Origin: Bryoerythrophyllum caledonicum
Taxonomy: Eukaryota; Streptophyta; Bryopsida; Pottiales; Pottiaceae
Reading direction: 5' to 3'
Length of the DNA: 64,000 nucleotides
Assembly (NCBI GenBank): GCA_963971425.1
Contig: OZ020518.1
Location: 31,812,770-31,876,769, forward strand
Shown: piece after piece, positions 32,164 to 45,429 of the stretch
How positions within the stretch are numbered: the first letter of the stretch is position 1
Layout of the letters: each line of letters opens with the position of its first letter
The notes under the pieces: generated by a model
Databases searched by the model: none
The model's input: only the letters and a program-made list of their open reading frames with translations
What the model was told of the DNA's origin: nothing
Position numbers and translations under genes: made by a program

Positions 32164-33332
32164 AATGTTGAAGCTTGAAGGACAATGAGAAGGGAAACAA
32201 GTGAGTTGTTCGGATACATTTTACATAGCATAGTTGCAGTGTTGCTTTTGCAGATTTTAGACCACTTATGAGTGGCTTTTCTGCAGGTATTGTTTTGATC
32301 TCAGACTTTTCTATGTCCTGAACAACCAGCTCCGGCTTGTGCAGATGGTGGTATGCTACTTTCTTAAGGTTAATGGAGCAGTAGCTGTATTACAAGTTCT
32401 TTTATACATATTGTGCTAGCAAGGATTATGTGAGATTGTTCACTATTAAATATTAGAAACAAACCAAGTGATATGACTCATGTGAATGGGGCAGGTGCAC
32501 AGTAGATTCGATTAGTCTTTGCATTTAGTGTAATTGGTGCATGCGGTTTCGACAGTGAAGTTGTCCGAGTAATGTGCCGTATAGTTTCGTGAGGACGTTA
32601 CCGGTACTGTATAGATTGTAATGTCGAGCTGCACAAGCGAAATTACGTCGGTTCCCATCTGCAGCTTCCATGTTACTAAACTTGGCATTAAATATGAAAA
32701 AATCGACTCTGAATGGACTGTAGGATGTGTCGGATCTTGACCAGTATAGTATTCTTTAGGCAACATTCTCATTTTTGCGAACAATTTATTTTTTCCTTGT
32801 AGTGAAATTTATTTTAATATTTAGATATTATCCAAATTATTGAAATGAATCTGCTAACAAATTGAACATGAGAAGTTTTTCGAAAGTTCTATCACGATTC
32901 GTTGTGCAGAAGTTCAACGGTGTCAGGCACAGTTTAACCAACCATGGTTAATTAAATAATGTGCAACAACAAAATTGAACTCAAGAATTCAATACAAGAC
33001 GGCTCATTAAAAACGGAGGCTGATATCAGAGCAGAAAACGTTGAACAGAAGGTGGTTCTACAACTGCCGTACCCACAGCACAATTCGACATTTTCATGCA
33101 TATGCTCTCGCATGAAAAGTGAGCAGAAGCAATTCAGACTTCTCTCATTTCCAGAAGGAAGTACTCATCACTCAAATCCAGATGAGCGAGATAGAATTCT
33201 GCACATTAATATGAACAATCTTTACTGAAAAACCTGGCACAACTCAGTAAGTGCTCCAAATGTTTACAAACGTATAGAAGCATTCCGAGACAAAACGCTT
33301 CACGGTCCGAAAATGACGTATGCTAAATTCCC
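32164..33332. other. Convergent 3' flanks of RIBC and the peroxiredoxin gene
   Basis: No gene is seen. The two genes converge here, so their 3' UTRs must end within this 1.2 kb. Confidence 0.5.
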
Positions 33333-34008
33333 TTACAGGGACTTCAAGATGGTATCTCCTCCACTGACTTCGAATGAGCCACCCTCCTCAATGTTGGCAA
33401 CCTTCACAACCAAGTCATCGACCAGGAGAGAGAATCGGCGAGACCGGACGCCCAAACCCTTCTCGCTCAGGTCAAGCTCCAAGTCCAACGCCTTGGTCAA
33501 TTCGGCTGATCCATCAGCCAAAAACTTGAGGTGCTCGGCACCGTCGTAGGATCGCTCCCACGCCTTCATCACGAACTGGTCGTTCACTGGCAGAGCAGAA
33601 ACTCACATCAATCAACTAACCTCCCAAACAACCCAACTCATCTCCTTCACACAACTAGAAAAAAAACGAACCTGAAACGACGATGATCTCCGACACGCCC
33701 TTCCTCTTGATTTCCTCGCCATTCTCGATGAAGCTGGGAATGTGCTTCTGGCTGCACACAGTCAAAAAATCAGTACTAGCTAAAAGAAACATCACCCATT
33801 CCCCTAGCTCTACACCATACCCTACCAAACCCCAAAAAGCACATCGCACACACCTGCAAGTGGGGGTGAATGCCCCGGGAACGGCGATAAGAATAGCCTT
33901 CTTCCCCTTCAGCTCCTGATGCAAGCTGAATTTCTGCGCCTGATTCTCGTCGTCGAGGTAGCTCAAGGTGACGTTGGGGATGGTGTCGCCAACAGCGATG
34001 GGAGCCAT
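33333..34008 (-). CDS. Type II peroxiredoxin, cytosolic form
   Basis: Thiol peroxidase that reduces H2O2 and alkyl hydroperoxides using glutaredoxin or thioredoxin. Exons 33,854-34,008, 33,672-33,751 and 33,333-33,586 (minus) join in frame to exactly 162 residues, the usual length of plant cytosolic PrxII, with no transit peptide. The peroxidatic Cys is Cys51 in PGAFTPTCS, split by intron 1. The position of the usual second Cys (residue 76, EIICFS in most plants) is Val: EIIVVSVND. The rest (VMKAWERSYD, FLADGSAELTKALDLELDLS, C-terminal FEVSGGDTILKSL) is well kept. It converges with riboflavin synthase. Confidence 0.93.
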
Positions 34009-34232
34009 AGCTGGAAAAAGCAAGCTGTGGGGAGGTGGCGAAAAGGGTGAAGGAGAGGGTGGATGCTTGGTTGGGAGAATGGTGGCGGCTCTCTGCTTAT
34101 AAAGTCATGGCCTGGGCTCGGACTAGTGCAGATCTTTCCCGTTGGTAGATTCCTCTCATGTTATGTTAGAGCATCACTCCAGAACAGCGATCTCTGAAAA
34201 TTGGCAGAAATGCTACAGAAGGAGTTTGCTAC

Positions 34233-34590
34233 AAGGTAAGCCCCCCTAAGACCGACATGTTTAGGAATGTGCATATTTGGAGAGAGGATATAATTATACT
34301 AATATTTTTCAGTGATATCCAATAGAATTACAATTCCAACCCAAGTGATTTCATATTTTTTCAATGAAAACTGAATTAGTTATGAATTTTCAAACTGTGC
34401 AGCCATGTTTAGTGGGTGGCCAGCAATATGTACCCCCCATAACCAACAACCAAAAGTAAGGGTCTTGTCTAATAGCAAATCTCCATTTGGAGCTCAGGAA
34501 GTGGTAATGGGATGGAAGAGGGTTGGATATACCCCAATTTTGTAGGCGTTGGCTGTGGGGTTTTGTTGGTTATGGGGGGGGCTTACCTTA
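34233..34590 (+). mobile_element. MITE family copy 2
   Basis: About 357 bp from AAGGTAAGCCCCCC to GGGGGGGGCTTACCTT, giving a terminal inverted repeat of about 14 bp. It shares AAATATTTTTCAGTGATA, GTGATTTCATATTTTT and GGTTGGATATACCCCAATTTT with the other copies. Confidence 0.85.
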
Positions 34591-36484
34591 ATATGTGGAG
34601 ATCAACCTAGATGATACCCTGTGATATCCTTGATAAAACTATGTGGATATCATCTTAGAATATGGTTAAATACTTTATAATGTTGTTCAGCATTGGAGTT
34701 TTCCTAAAAGTGCTTTCCGAAGGGGAAAGCGAGTTAGAAATATGGTGTCAGACAAGACGATTTTTTTGTGCACGTGAATAGACTTCCAAAAATTCCATAC
34801 TTTTTTTTTCTTCACCAATGAGAAGCATGGCAATCAATGCTCTTGGGCCCTGTTCCATGGAAGCTAGAGCTCCCCCGTAGTACCCCAAGTCCCTTAAAAG
34901 TTGACCGATGGTTCCCCCACACCTTTCCCAAGCCAAGTCACCATGTGCATGTGGTTCGAGTTACTAACGTAAGACCCTAAGATTCGGGGTGAAATATTGT
35001 TTATTTTCAAAAAAACTGTATTGTGGCTAAATTTTATTACTTCTCTCAAGTTTTCATAGTACAGTAAGGTAGAGGCATCCAATTCCAATCACTTAAGCCA
35101 TGTGGGGACTCAAATGACATTGTATGCCAAAAACATTTGTGTAGAAAGATGCAGAATTAGGAATGAAACTCAACCAAAAAAAAATTCAAATTTAATCTCA
35201 AAGATTTGCAATTGATATAGGATTTAGAAGCCAAAAAACCACCGGAGCTCATAATCAAACTCCAGAGCAGGTGAGATTTGGTGCCCTCATTGGCCCAATG
35301 TCAATAAGTGAGAGTGAGTAAAAAGAAAGAAGACATGCCACGAATAACCAACTCATGGAGGTACCCAATGCCGAAACCTTGTTCGACTTTCGAGGCAATG
35401 CCACCAATGAGAGCTCAATTGAGGTGGAGCAACCCAAAATTGCACATTTCATGACCCAATGCCAATAATGACTAGAGTTTTTAGATTTTGGAGTTTTCTT
35501 GAAAGTACTCAGGGTTTAACCCTGAGTGTCACCCCAAAACGCTGATTTTGGTTGTACACCTGAAAGTCCACTTGTTTTTTAGAAACATGGTGGTTTGGTT
35601 AACTCTGGGGTTTATTCCATAAATTATGGTCCTTTTGTTAGCCAACCAACATGCTACACGGTTAATCATCTAGGCACAGTCACCGTCCAAACAAAGATGC
35701 AAGGTGGCATTGGTGACTCTAAATTACTAATTTGGTTATATTAGCTTGTTCCATGCACGTGGCCCATAAAATATGGAGGGTGAGAACTTTCACCCTGCAA
35801 ATATTGCAATTTTAAATCTCACCTTGCTTTGATGAATAGAGAAAGACACAAGGTCCTTTAAGGATGTTACACCGGGTCTTTTTGGGTGACACAAGGTAGC
35901 CACCCTTTAAAACTCACACTTTCAGGAAAACTCTTTTGAGTTGTCAGTTTCGGGTGGCTTCATGCACCATTTCATGCATCTACCATTTCCATGCATACTT
36001 TATTGATCGGAATCGGGTGGCAGATCGGAATTGGGTGCCTCTACCTCAGTAGCAGCCTGGTTTTTCTTGTAGCGTTTCAAGTACAAAAATTAGCCAGAGG
36101 ACTAGGACTTATTCTATGGGCGGGCATGCGGGATCCGTCACAGCGCGGCCACGGAACAAGTGATCTTCCTGCTAGAATTGGCAAAACCAGATTCAAGCTC
36201 GGATGTGAAGCGCACAACGGATTGATTGGGAAGCGATTCAGCAGGTGACCGAAGTGACTGCACTCCATGCGCAGCAATCACCTACAATCATGCGACAATC
36301 CCTCTCAAGAGCCCAACAGAATTCTTCACGTCACGACCTTCCGTGGCTCATGTTCCTTCGGGAGAAGTTTCTTTTGCTGCCATAGCCAAGGATAAGTGTG
36401 AACGCAATATACTTTTGCAGGATTCCAGGAAGCCCGGGACGTATCCTCTAACGTAAACCTCCAATGTGCATAGATGGAATGAAC

Positions 36485-36765
36485 AAATAATGACAAGCTT
36501 TTATTTTTGGGTCAACTCTAGTGGCTTTATATTTTTCTGGTGAAATGAGAATTAGTTGTGAATTTTCAAAGTGTGCTGCCATGTTTAGCAGGTGGCCGTC
36601 AGTGGGTACCTTGAGAAGTGCCGACTGAGAGTGAGGGGTTGTGACTAGTCACAAAATTTTATTTGGAGTTGAATGGGTGGTACTGTGATGGAAGTGGGTT
36701 GGATATATCCCAATTTTATAGTTGTTGGTTATGGATTTTGGTTGGTTATCAAAGGGGGTTACAGT
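36485..36765 (+). mobile_element. MITE family copy 3, degenerate
   Basis: Keeps GAATTTTCAAAGTGTGCTGCC, GGTTGGATATATCCCAATTTT and the GTTGGTTAT...GGGGGTTAC end; the left terminus is lost. Confidence 0.65.
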
Positions 36766-38149
36766 GTGTCCTCCGACATATCATCTTGACTTGTCGATTG
36801 GGTTTTCTTGGGACTTAAACAATTCTCTGACGTTTTACCATTGGCACCATTCTGAGATTTCAAGCGAGTACTGGCACAAGAATAATTTTGTAGCTCATTG
36901 CTGTTAGATCCAACACCATAATCTTAATGCAACCGAGAATGGGCATTGTGGCATGTTCTGTTTTGGCCACTTAGAGGCACATCAGAACAATCTCAGAGTG
37001 TTCAAAATCAACCTTCTTTTTGGGAATTGTTTGAGCATCCCCGTTGCAATGTTGGAGACCAAGAATATCTTTGGCGTGGCGTGCAATGGGGTTAGTGGAG
37101 GCCCACTCATGAGCCAGGCTCACGCCTTGACTGGAGTTAGGCTTAGGAGATGTTATTCTTTCTGGTTTTGCAGGGGCAATTGAACATTATTGTGGCCCGC
37201 CACCCCCACTAGGTGGTGGACACGTGGTGTTGGTTCGTCGCGTTTACTTGAGTGAGCATCCCTACATGGAGGCGTCCATAAAGCATGTTCACTTCCGGCT
37301 TCTACAAGGAGAGTCTCGACCTTTTCTTGGGTATGCATGTCGTTTACTAGAGGTGTTTATTCGGCCCACAAGACTTCTTACTTCCGGCGTTGGAGTTCAT
37401 CCGGCAGCCATGCCGAGGGCCCGGCATCCTCCCACGATCGCTCCAAAGCGTGGTTGGGCTACTGAAGGGAGTAAAGATGCTCTTAGGAAGTTGGAAGTGA
37501 TGTGGTGTTATGTTGGCCTAGCCTAATTAAATTGTTACGATGTGTTAACTTTGTTTTATCCCCTTCACCCTTTAAGGACGATGAGCTTTTTTTGGCGTGC
37601 GAGGATCTACGAGTGTTCTAGATCATGCAAAATGGCATATGCGCAATAATTACATCTCAGAACAAAAATCTATGAACTTGTTTCACGGAAATCAGTGTAG
37701 CTTGTCGATGCTTACACCGATTGCGGTGGCGATGGTCTCAAAAGATGCCCATCTTCCTCCACCTTTAAGTCATGGTCAATTTTATACTTTGAGTTGGCCT
37801 ATAGCACTTTCTATAAAGGTTTTTGTCCAATATCGATCCATATATGGTCGATCGGCCTTACAGAGTTAAAGCCTACAAGGCCCTAGGAGGGTCAATTTTG
37901 GTGCTCTAGGTGTTGTAACTTTGTCCATGATTGGCAATTGTTACTATTGTCTTTTGAATTCATGTCGGCCTCCGTGACAACTTTCCAACGCATCTCTCTT
38001 ATCTCCAACCGATGATGTAGGCATTGAAGAACTACAATGATTTTTGTGAAGTGGAATCCCTTCACAGTTGTAGTACAAATTTCTTTACTGACACTTTATC
38101 TCTGTTTGATTCAAAACTGTTGATTCTAGTGCAATGATTAAGAAAGGAA

Positions 38150-39050
38150 AACAAAAATTGTATTTCTAGTTTGACTGTAGGATCTCATTTCACTCTTCAT
38201 AAATGACATGCCTACAAATTTTCATCAACATTGATCACACATTGAAAGATTATAGTGTTTGAAGTAGAAAATATGGTTCATTTTCATCCCTGCGTCGAGT
38301 GGATCAACAAACTTGGTGTCAAAGTTTTGCACTAGACAAGGTCTAAATTTTCTCTCATCATGTTGATCATGATATTAAGTCCTTGTATACCAATTTTCAG
38401 ATGTAGAAAAGGGGTGTAGCAAATTCCAAAAAAGTGCTAATTCACGTTTTAAATGTTTGGGAACAAAATATGTTAAAAAATGATAATTGGAACGGTAAAA
38501 TAAATAAATTTACAACACTTCTTGTAATAGAAAAAATAAAAAGTGAAAAATATGAAGATCTCAAAGTTTTATGTGGAAAAGAAGGAATTTTTGGTTCCTT
38601 GCTTGACAATGTGTGGCGATGTGTGAAAATCTTTGACCTGGAATAAAATTCAATTTTTCACTAAAGACAAGAAATGTTTTTGTGACAGTATGAAAGGAAA
38701 TAATATTACTTGCTAGGTTTGAGAATCTCAAATTTATTAGAGTGCCCTAGCAAAAGTTTTTTGGAGTTACCTGACATGCCCGCACTCAACAATTTTTTTC
38801 TTTAAGATGGTATAACATTTTTTCTACAAGTCTGATGAGAATAAAGATCATACTCCCACATACCTCTTGTCTTCCTGCATCTTTGTACAAAATTTCAAGA
38901 ATTACAAATAAAAATTGCAACCATGGAACGTGTCCAAGATATGCAAAAGCCCACCTTGAAACTTTTTTTCATGTAAGGGTTAAAGCGTTGCTCCATGATT
39001 TCAAAGATTGTACTCTTAAGTTCAGTTTGTTACTTTGAACATACTAAAAA
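38150..39050. repeat. Unclassified interspersed repeat, copy A
   Basis: Matches the reverse complement of about 45,430-46,250 over roughly 700 bp, with a shared coding-like word (EKIKSEKYEDL at about 38,530). This is a sequence-visible repeat without recognised domains; it could be a remnant of an old transposon gene. Confidence 0.65.
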
Positions 39051-40283
39051 AAATGTTTCTGTTTGTTTAGAGAGCTTTTGAAAAGAGAAGGCGGTGGAAA
39101 GGGTGAGGCATGAAGTCAGGCTTCTGCAGAATGTTGTGCGCACATGACCTTTGGGTGTACACGCCTGGTTGGTGGTTTGATACATTCTTCAAAGAACGCA
39201 ATCACTTTTTAGTCTTTAGATGTTAGGAACTAGATTGTTAACTCCAAAGATTTGGATTTGCATATACATTTCACATTATGATTTGGAGCTACGAAATTCT
39301 TAGAATGCCATAGAATACATTGCCAAATACATCAAATATTCTTGAATACAATGAATACTTACATACATGGAATAAGATTTTGGTCTACATCTTAAGATGT
39401 TTTGTGTATGTTGATTTCTCTCATCATATATGAAAGTTTTGTTTTGATTTGTATGAATTTTGGAACATCTTCATATACAATCTTTTACCTTAGATGAGTA
39501 TTCATCAAAATTACGCATACATGTATACTTCACATGTTGTATGTCAATGCAAAGCTATCAACAAAGTGCAGGTCCAAACCTCTTCCAATCAAAGCATGAA
39601 TTTTCTTGTACCTTGTACCGACTAGTAAAATTGCACACCCTCCAAAATTTACAACTTTCATTACCTATATACATTGACTTCAAACACTAGAATCCATTCC
39701 ATCAAACATGGCATGTTGTGCAAATTTCTCCCAAAACCTAGGTCACCAACAACCCTTTTTTTCCCACTAGAGTGGCTGCACAGGCTAGGGAGCTGTAGCA
39801 CTTCTCGCTTTCTCCTCAATCCAAACGAAACTAAATTTTCTCCATAAATTTTCATTTCGAAGATTTCATCTCTATAAACATAGATTTGTACATCCTTTTT
39901 GGCGACAAGATGGAGTCCCCCGTTGTTCATTAGTGGCAATATGACGACATAGCAACAACCATCGATGGAATTTTGGCGATGTGAAATCACAAATTTCCCA
40001 GTTTTTCCGGCAATATTCTATTTTTATATATATTTTTTCGCCATTTGGCTGTTTTTCGCCTAAAAAAAAAGGGCTGGTCACCTGTAAAGATAATATACAA
40101 AGAAAAGCTACGCCACTTGAATCCATAACTGTACCACATAACGCCAGGAGAAAGGAAATACAAATCCGACCTCCTAATAATTCCGAATTCAAGTGAAGAA
40201 ACAAATTGGAAACGCATGATTTGCAGAATGATTTTTCAATGAAAAAGAGTGTCTTCCAGGTACAAGATGGTAAGGAGTGCGCT

Positions 40284-41627
40284 CTAGGTCATTTGGCGGA
40301 GGAGGTTATTCAACATGTCTTCTCTGTTTCCTGCGTCGCCATGTTCAACATAATGATTCCTCTTCTTCGTGAGGCCACCAACAGGGCAACTGAGCTTGAA
40401 GGGCCACAAAAAGTTGTTAGCCTCCTTGAAGTGTGGGCCGACGCTGTAGATCTCGTGGACCAGATCCTCAATGCAGATGATGCCAAACTTGCCGAGTGCC
40501 TGCTCAATCACGGTGTTGTCAGTCAAGGGAGTCCGGGACTTGTCGACTCTGCCGTGACCACGCTTGTAGATCAACTCCCTCACACTCTTCAAGTTGGGAT
40601 ACCTGCGGAAAAAAAAAGGTTCCAGGGTTTAAACAATAATCATAATCCAGATGAGTAAGAACACACTTGTAAGTTTAACCCTCGAAGGTGCCACAGTTTT
40701 CTCCATGTACGGTGTCATATTTGGACATGATAAGGTTCAGATAGTGAAATAACCTCCAAATGGAAGATGTTAGTTGAAGAATCTTCAATCCAAAGGTGTA
40801 AGTCTTGCTAAACTTCAATACAATCCTTGTATTTTACAGAGCAAATTACGTGCCTGTATATAGGATTCCCGACTGACGTTGAAGGTTGAAGCCCAATACT
40901 TACGAGAATAAAAGCAGTAACTTACCCGTATGTGACATAAGGTTCAACCCTGCGCAACATGTTCATGGTAGCCTTGTTCGCCTTCATGAACACACCGTTA
41001 AAGATTTGCTTCAGTCTCAAAAGCTGCATGATCTTCCTCGTCTTTGGGTGCATGTCATTAACACTGAGGCAACAACAAGAACACATGTGAGGAGGACCCT
41101 AAACAAACCAGAATTTTCATTCACCACAACTAGCAAAAGAAAATCCTACAATAAACCGAAGAAAACAGACACATAGGACAAAAGAAGACACGTTGTCTTC
41201 CCCTAAAAAACCCGATGAATTCAACTTACCCACGAATACGAATGATGAACATGAGCTTCGCCTCAGGCTCGACATAGAAACCACCCTTGAGCTTGGCCTC
41301 TCTCTTCAACCTGACCAAATCAGCCTCCTGCTCACAACAAAGCAAACCCCGTCAGCCTTGAACCCTAAACCCCAAAACCCTAAACCCCTTCCAAATCCAC
41401 CCAAACCGCACCTGACCGCGGTACTCCCGGATGTACTGCTCCGCGCGCTTGAAGATGAGCGTGCGATTCTTGGAGGAGCTTTTCTTGGAGGTCTCCAGCT
41501 GCTCCTTGCGATTGATCGCCCACTGCTCGTCGCGCTTGCGCTTCTTCAGAAGAGTCTCGGGCACCGTCTTGACGGGCGCCGCCTCCACAACAGGAGCCGC
41601 TGCGGTCTCGACCTCCATGTCGGCCAT
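40284..41627 (-). CDS. RPL7: 60S ribosomal protein L7 (uL30)
   Basis: Structural protein of the large cytosolic ribosomal subunit. Exons 41,412-41,627, 41,230-41,327, 40,926-41,063 and 40,284-40,602 (minus) join in frame to 256 residues, close to the eukaryotic length of about 245. The N-terminal extension is basic ([20 protein letters not shown]); the uL30 core runs from [20 protein letters not shown] through [20 protein letters not shown], followed by KRGHGRVD and the C-terminal [13 protein letters not shown]. Start ATG 41,627 gives MADMEVE. Intron 3 (40,603-40,925) contains a repeat also found at 53.3 kb. The gene is divergent from the ALMT gene, with 961 bp between starts. Confidence 0.95.
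40688..40862. repeat. Dispersed repeat inside RPL7 intron 3
   Basis: About 170 bp align with 53,299-53,465 (shared words GGTGTCATATTTG, TTGAAGAATCTTCAA, CCAAAGGTGTA, CTTGCTAAACTT). Neither copy codes. Confidence 0.8.
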
Positions 41628-42588
41628 AGCGAGAGTAGAATTGCGTGACGAGAGCTGCTGCTTCGCTGCCTGCGCCTGGGCAGCTTCAAAGCAGGAAAAG
41701 AGCCTCTCCCTCGCCGAGGTCGGTGCTTGGGTCGTGCTCCAAACCCTAAGAGCGTCCTCCGAAAACCGCCACTGCATCCAAAACCGCTGTTTACTATAAT
41801 TTAGCCTCGAAAGTAAAAGTAAATGAAGTGGCAAATCACGCTTGAACGTACATGGTGTCGAATGACTTTTACTTTCAAGGTCCATCCACTTTGCTGAAGT
41901 TCCTCCAGCGGATGTGCACCTTTCTCGCCATCAAATGTGTGCATTTTGCTTGCCCCTGTTCAGTCATTCGTTTTCACCAATGATTTGTGGTCGCGCATGT
42001 TGCCGACACATGTTGAAAAAAAGGAAAACAGTCGAACAGAGTAGGTTCCAATTCCCGAGTGAAGAAGCATGGAGTTGGTGAAGTGCACAAGTCCCAGGAT
42101 TTGAAGCGAGAGCCCGGAACCCCAGATTACTCAACAAGTGGCACGAAGCGCGCGAGGCAAGGTGCAAAACGGACACTCACCAGCTCCCCTTTGCACATCG
42201 CCAGGGCAGGCAACTTCCTATTATTTAAAGCAGGAAGTGAGGAGGAGCCATAATGCAAATTCAACCAATGAAAGCCAACTCTGTCACGTTGTAGTAGGTG
42301 GTACGACCCAATTCTAAACTCCCGTCTTTCCTCTTCTCCTCGTATGTATGTTGCAGACGTGAAGGTTTGAAGTCACGGACAGCCATGTGGTGGAGTCTGT
42401 GCGGCGTTGGAATCAGGGGAAGCAGATAAGCACACACAGAGTTCGAAGTTGCAGACTTTGTCAAAGTGGGGGTGGGAAGAATGTAAGGATGATGATGCTT
42501 TTCGTTTTGCTGGGGTGCATTTTGGACGGGTTTTTTCTGAGATTAGGGTTTTTCCTGTTGTGGGTCAGTTGATGCAGGGCAATTGAGG

Positions 42589-44986
42589 ATGGTGGGGGAC
42601 AGCAATGGGACCTCGGCGCTGCACGCGCCGTTGCTGGGAAACGGCGAGGTGGCGGTGTCGATTGAGGACGGGCATGACGTGAACTACGACACGCCGGAGC
42701 TTGCGAGGCAGAGCAGTAGTGCGTTCGAGCAGATTCATGATCTCAGCCGGCAGCGGTCGTCCGTGGGGGGTGAGAGGACCAGGCTGAATTCGGAGTTGTC
42801 GATGAGTCGGTCGCGCCACCGACGCCACGCCGTGCGCAACCCCATCAGCAGTAAGTCGTTCGTCGCGCGCGCGGCCTACAGCTTCAAGACCGACACGCTC
42901 AACTTCCTCTACAATGTGCTCATCGGGCTCTACATGTGGCCCAAGTGGAGCTGGGACTCCATGAAAGTGAACAAAAGCCTCACGGTCCTTTCCATCAAAC
43001 AAGGTGCGAATTGCTTGTCCTTGTCACTTCTGAATTCCTTGTGAAAAGCTTTTCGCAAGCCCTAAATCGCGTCGGTCTTTTTGCAGGATTTTGTGCTGGT
43101 TTGGCTTCTATACTCTGTGTCGTTCATTTTCCAGCGCCTTACACGCAGCTGTCGTCCATTGCCCTGTGGGCGGTGATCACCACCGACCTGTTGTACGAAG
43201 CGAACATCGGACTCTCGATCAGCAAGGGATTCAATCGTGTGCTGGGAACTTTGGCGGCTGGTCTATTAGGTTTCAGTCTGAACCAAGTTGGGCCTGAATT
43301 CGGAGCAGGGTATCCTTACTTTGTGGTAAGTTGATTGCATCGCGGCGTATACCTTGAGAGTGCATTTGTAAAGAGTGCATCAATGTGCATTTGTGGCTTG
43401 TGTGCAGGTTTTATGCGTGACGGTGGGAGGCATCGTGTTTAGGTACTTGAAGGGGATACCGCCCTTGAAAGATCAGTGGGGATATGCCTTCACTGTCGCA
43501 ACGATGGCATTCCATATCTTCGTTATCAGTGCATACTTGGACCCAGAAAGATGGACGTTACCGATGCTTAGATTCTCCATGATCTTGTTGGGGTTTGCTG
43601 TTGCGTCGCTTGTCAACATCGCAGTGCAGCCTATCTACGCTGGAGACGCGCTGCACAAGCTTGTGGCTAAAAACTTCGAAACGGCTGCCACTGTCTTCGA
43701 GAGGTAATGACTTGGCTCTTTTTAGTTGATTTCCATTTCTACAAATCCCATGTCAGTCACTGCGTGTTACGAGTCGGTCAGAATAATTCTTCCATGTGCT
43801 GGTTTCTTTTTCTCAGATGTGTTGAGGAGTATAATAAAGACACGAAGCTCGACCATGTCCCAGACATCCTGAGCGGGCGATCCGTAGATGACAGAATTCA
43901 TCAAAGTTACCACGAAATAGTGATGTCAGATTCAGATATCGACAAGCTGGTGAGACTACTTCACACACTGAAACTCGCTAGTTTTTGTTCTTGTCATTGT
44001 CAAGGTCAATGGTAATACTCTTCTCCAAAACACTGATCCTCCCTGTAAAATGCCCGCCCCAGCTAAGTGCAGTGCATTGGGAGCCTTCGCATGGGAAGTT
44101 TACCAAGAACTATCCTTGGGAGATGTACGACGACATCACAGACTACCTTCGTTACACTCTGTACGACGTGATAGCTCTTGACTTGTGTCTTCGGGCAAAC
44201 ATCCAAGCACCCAAGAGCCTCCGAGATCTTTTCGCTGCGGTCAGTACGTTTTTGCCATTCCGTTTCCTGTCTTTCCTCCTGATCTCCTCGTCGTAACATC
44301 TCTTTCCTGTTCTACAGGAGATGGCCACGATCGCATCGGAGTGTGCAACTGTGCTCCGCACTCTAGGGAAAAGCATCAAAGACATGAAGAGATTTCCGTC
44401 CGAGAACATCATGAAACGAGCGGAGGAAGCCGCGGTGGCGCTCCAGTACAAGATATACCAGCACACAAACGTACTCCTGGGCAACTCAAGTGCCGAGGGC
44501 TTCAGTCCGTTCTCAAACAAAGACTGGGCAGAATCACCTTACATCCCTGACGACTACTTCCAAAACCGAAACATAGAACCAGAAGACTCGCAGGAAGAGG
44601 CCGCTTCCGAACAGAAAGAGCTATCGTCATCACCTCAAGCAGGGATCCTCCGGGGAAGGTCTGGGCAAGTGAAGAAACTGGAGACGCTGACCGAGGGAGT
44701 GCCGTCAGTGCCGTCCCTGAACGTCACCATTCCCAAGGCGAGCGTGGAGCAACAAACGAGTGAGAAGAACACGCCCCGGAAGCGGCTTGGGTGGCAACAG
44801 ACGTTTCTGCACCGGAAGTCCAGCTTGGGACCGCACTGGGACGGCACGCTGGAGAGAATCTCGGCGCTGTCCTTGGTCAAGTTCGCGTCGTTACTGATCG
44901 AGGTCGTGACGAAGATGAGGTATGTCGTGGATTGTGTCGATGAACTCGGCGAACAGGCCAAGTTTGCCGAGTGTGAGCAGAGCTGA
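42589..44986 (+). CDS. Aluminium-activated malate transporter family channel
   Basis: Anion channel of the plant ALMT family (plasma membrane or tonoplast). Exons 42,589-43,003, 43,087-43,325, 43,408-43,703, 43,817-43,949, 44,063-44,239 and 44,318-44,986 join in frame to 642 residues. A cytosolic Ser/Arg-rich N-terminus of about 115 residues is followed by paired hydrophobic segments (GFCAGLASILCVVHF, LSSIALWAVITTDLLYEANI, FVVLCVTVGGIVFRYL, YAFTVATMAFHIFVISAYLD, MILLGFAVASLVNIAVQPIY) with the family motif GFNRVLGTLAAGLLG, and a long cytosolic C-terminus containing WEPSHGKF and IYQHTNVLLGNSS. ATG 42,589 is chosen over the upstream TTG. The N-terminal tail is longer than in many flowering-plant ALMTs. 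Confidence 0.9.
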
Positions 44987-45024
44987 GAGTTGTCATTCTC
45001 GACCCACTCTGTTGTCATTTTTCT

Positions 45025-45087
45025 CTCTTTCCTTCCGATTCTAGTCTCTTTCCTTCGGATTCTAGTCTCTTTCCTTTGGATTCTAGT
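45025..45087. repeat. 21-bp tandem repeat, three copies, in the ALMT 3' flank
   Basis: CTCTTTCCTTCSGATTCTAGT recurs at 45,025, 45,046 and 45,067, differing by one base each time. It lies about 40 bp after the ALMT stop, probably in the 3' UTR. Confidence 0.9.
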
Positions 45088-45429
45088 TCCTTGTAGGCAT
45101 GGAGAGGCAGGCAGTTCTCGTTCCGAGGTGAGCGATGGCCAGCGTCACACAGATGAAAAGTTGTTTAGTGTGAGTTTTCAGGGAGAGAGTGTACATACTT
45201 GCATGAATCAAGCAGTGGCGACAGAGCAGCTAGCGTATGCCACCCTTAATTCCTCCTTTGGAAGATGAACCTTATACCTGCCTAGCCTACTTCTAATTTT
45301 TAGGGATTATATATTGCTTCTTGAGCTTTGAGCTGATCCCATGTTCATAGGCTGTTGTTTCAAATAAAGAAAGGATTTTTAGCAACAATCTTGTTGTCTT
45401 TTATCTTTTTACATCATGGGGCTGTGTTT

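Larger units (their letters stand above)
34591..40283. other. Repeat-rich intergenic DNA
   Basis: No host gene is recognised. Small frames (for example 36,953-37,183 and 37,224-37,526) lack family features. The stretch holds an old MITE copy (36,485-36,765) and an unclassified repeat at about 38,150-39,560 with inverted relatives at 45.4-48.1 kb. Confidence 0.5.

Noticed and set aside
39872-40217. Minus-strand frames directly downstream of RPL7
   Set aside because: They have no family features and lie in the expected 3' UTR of RPL7.
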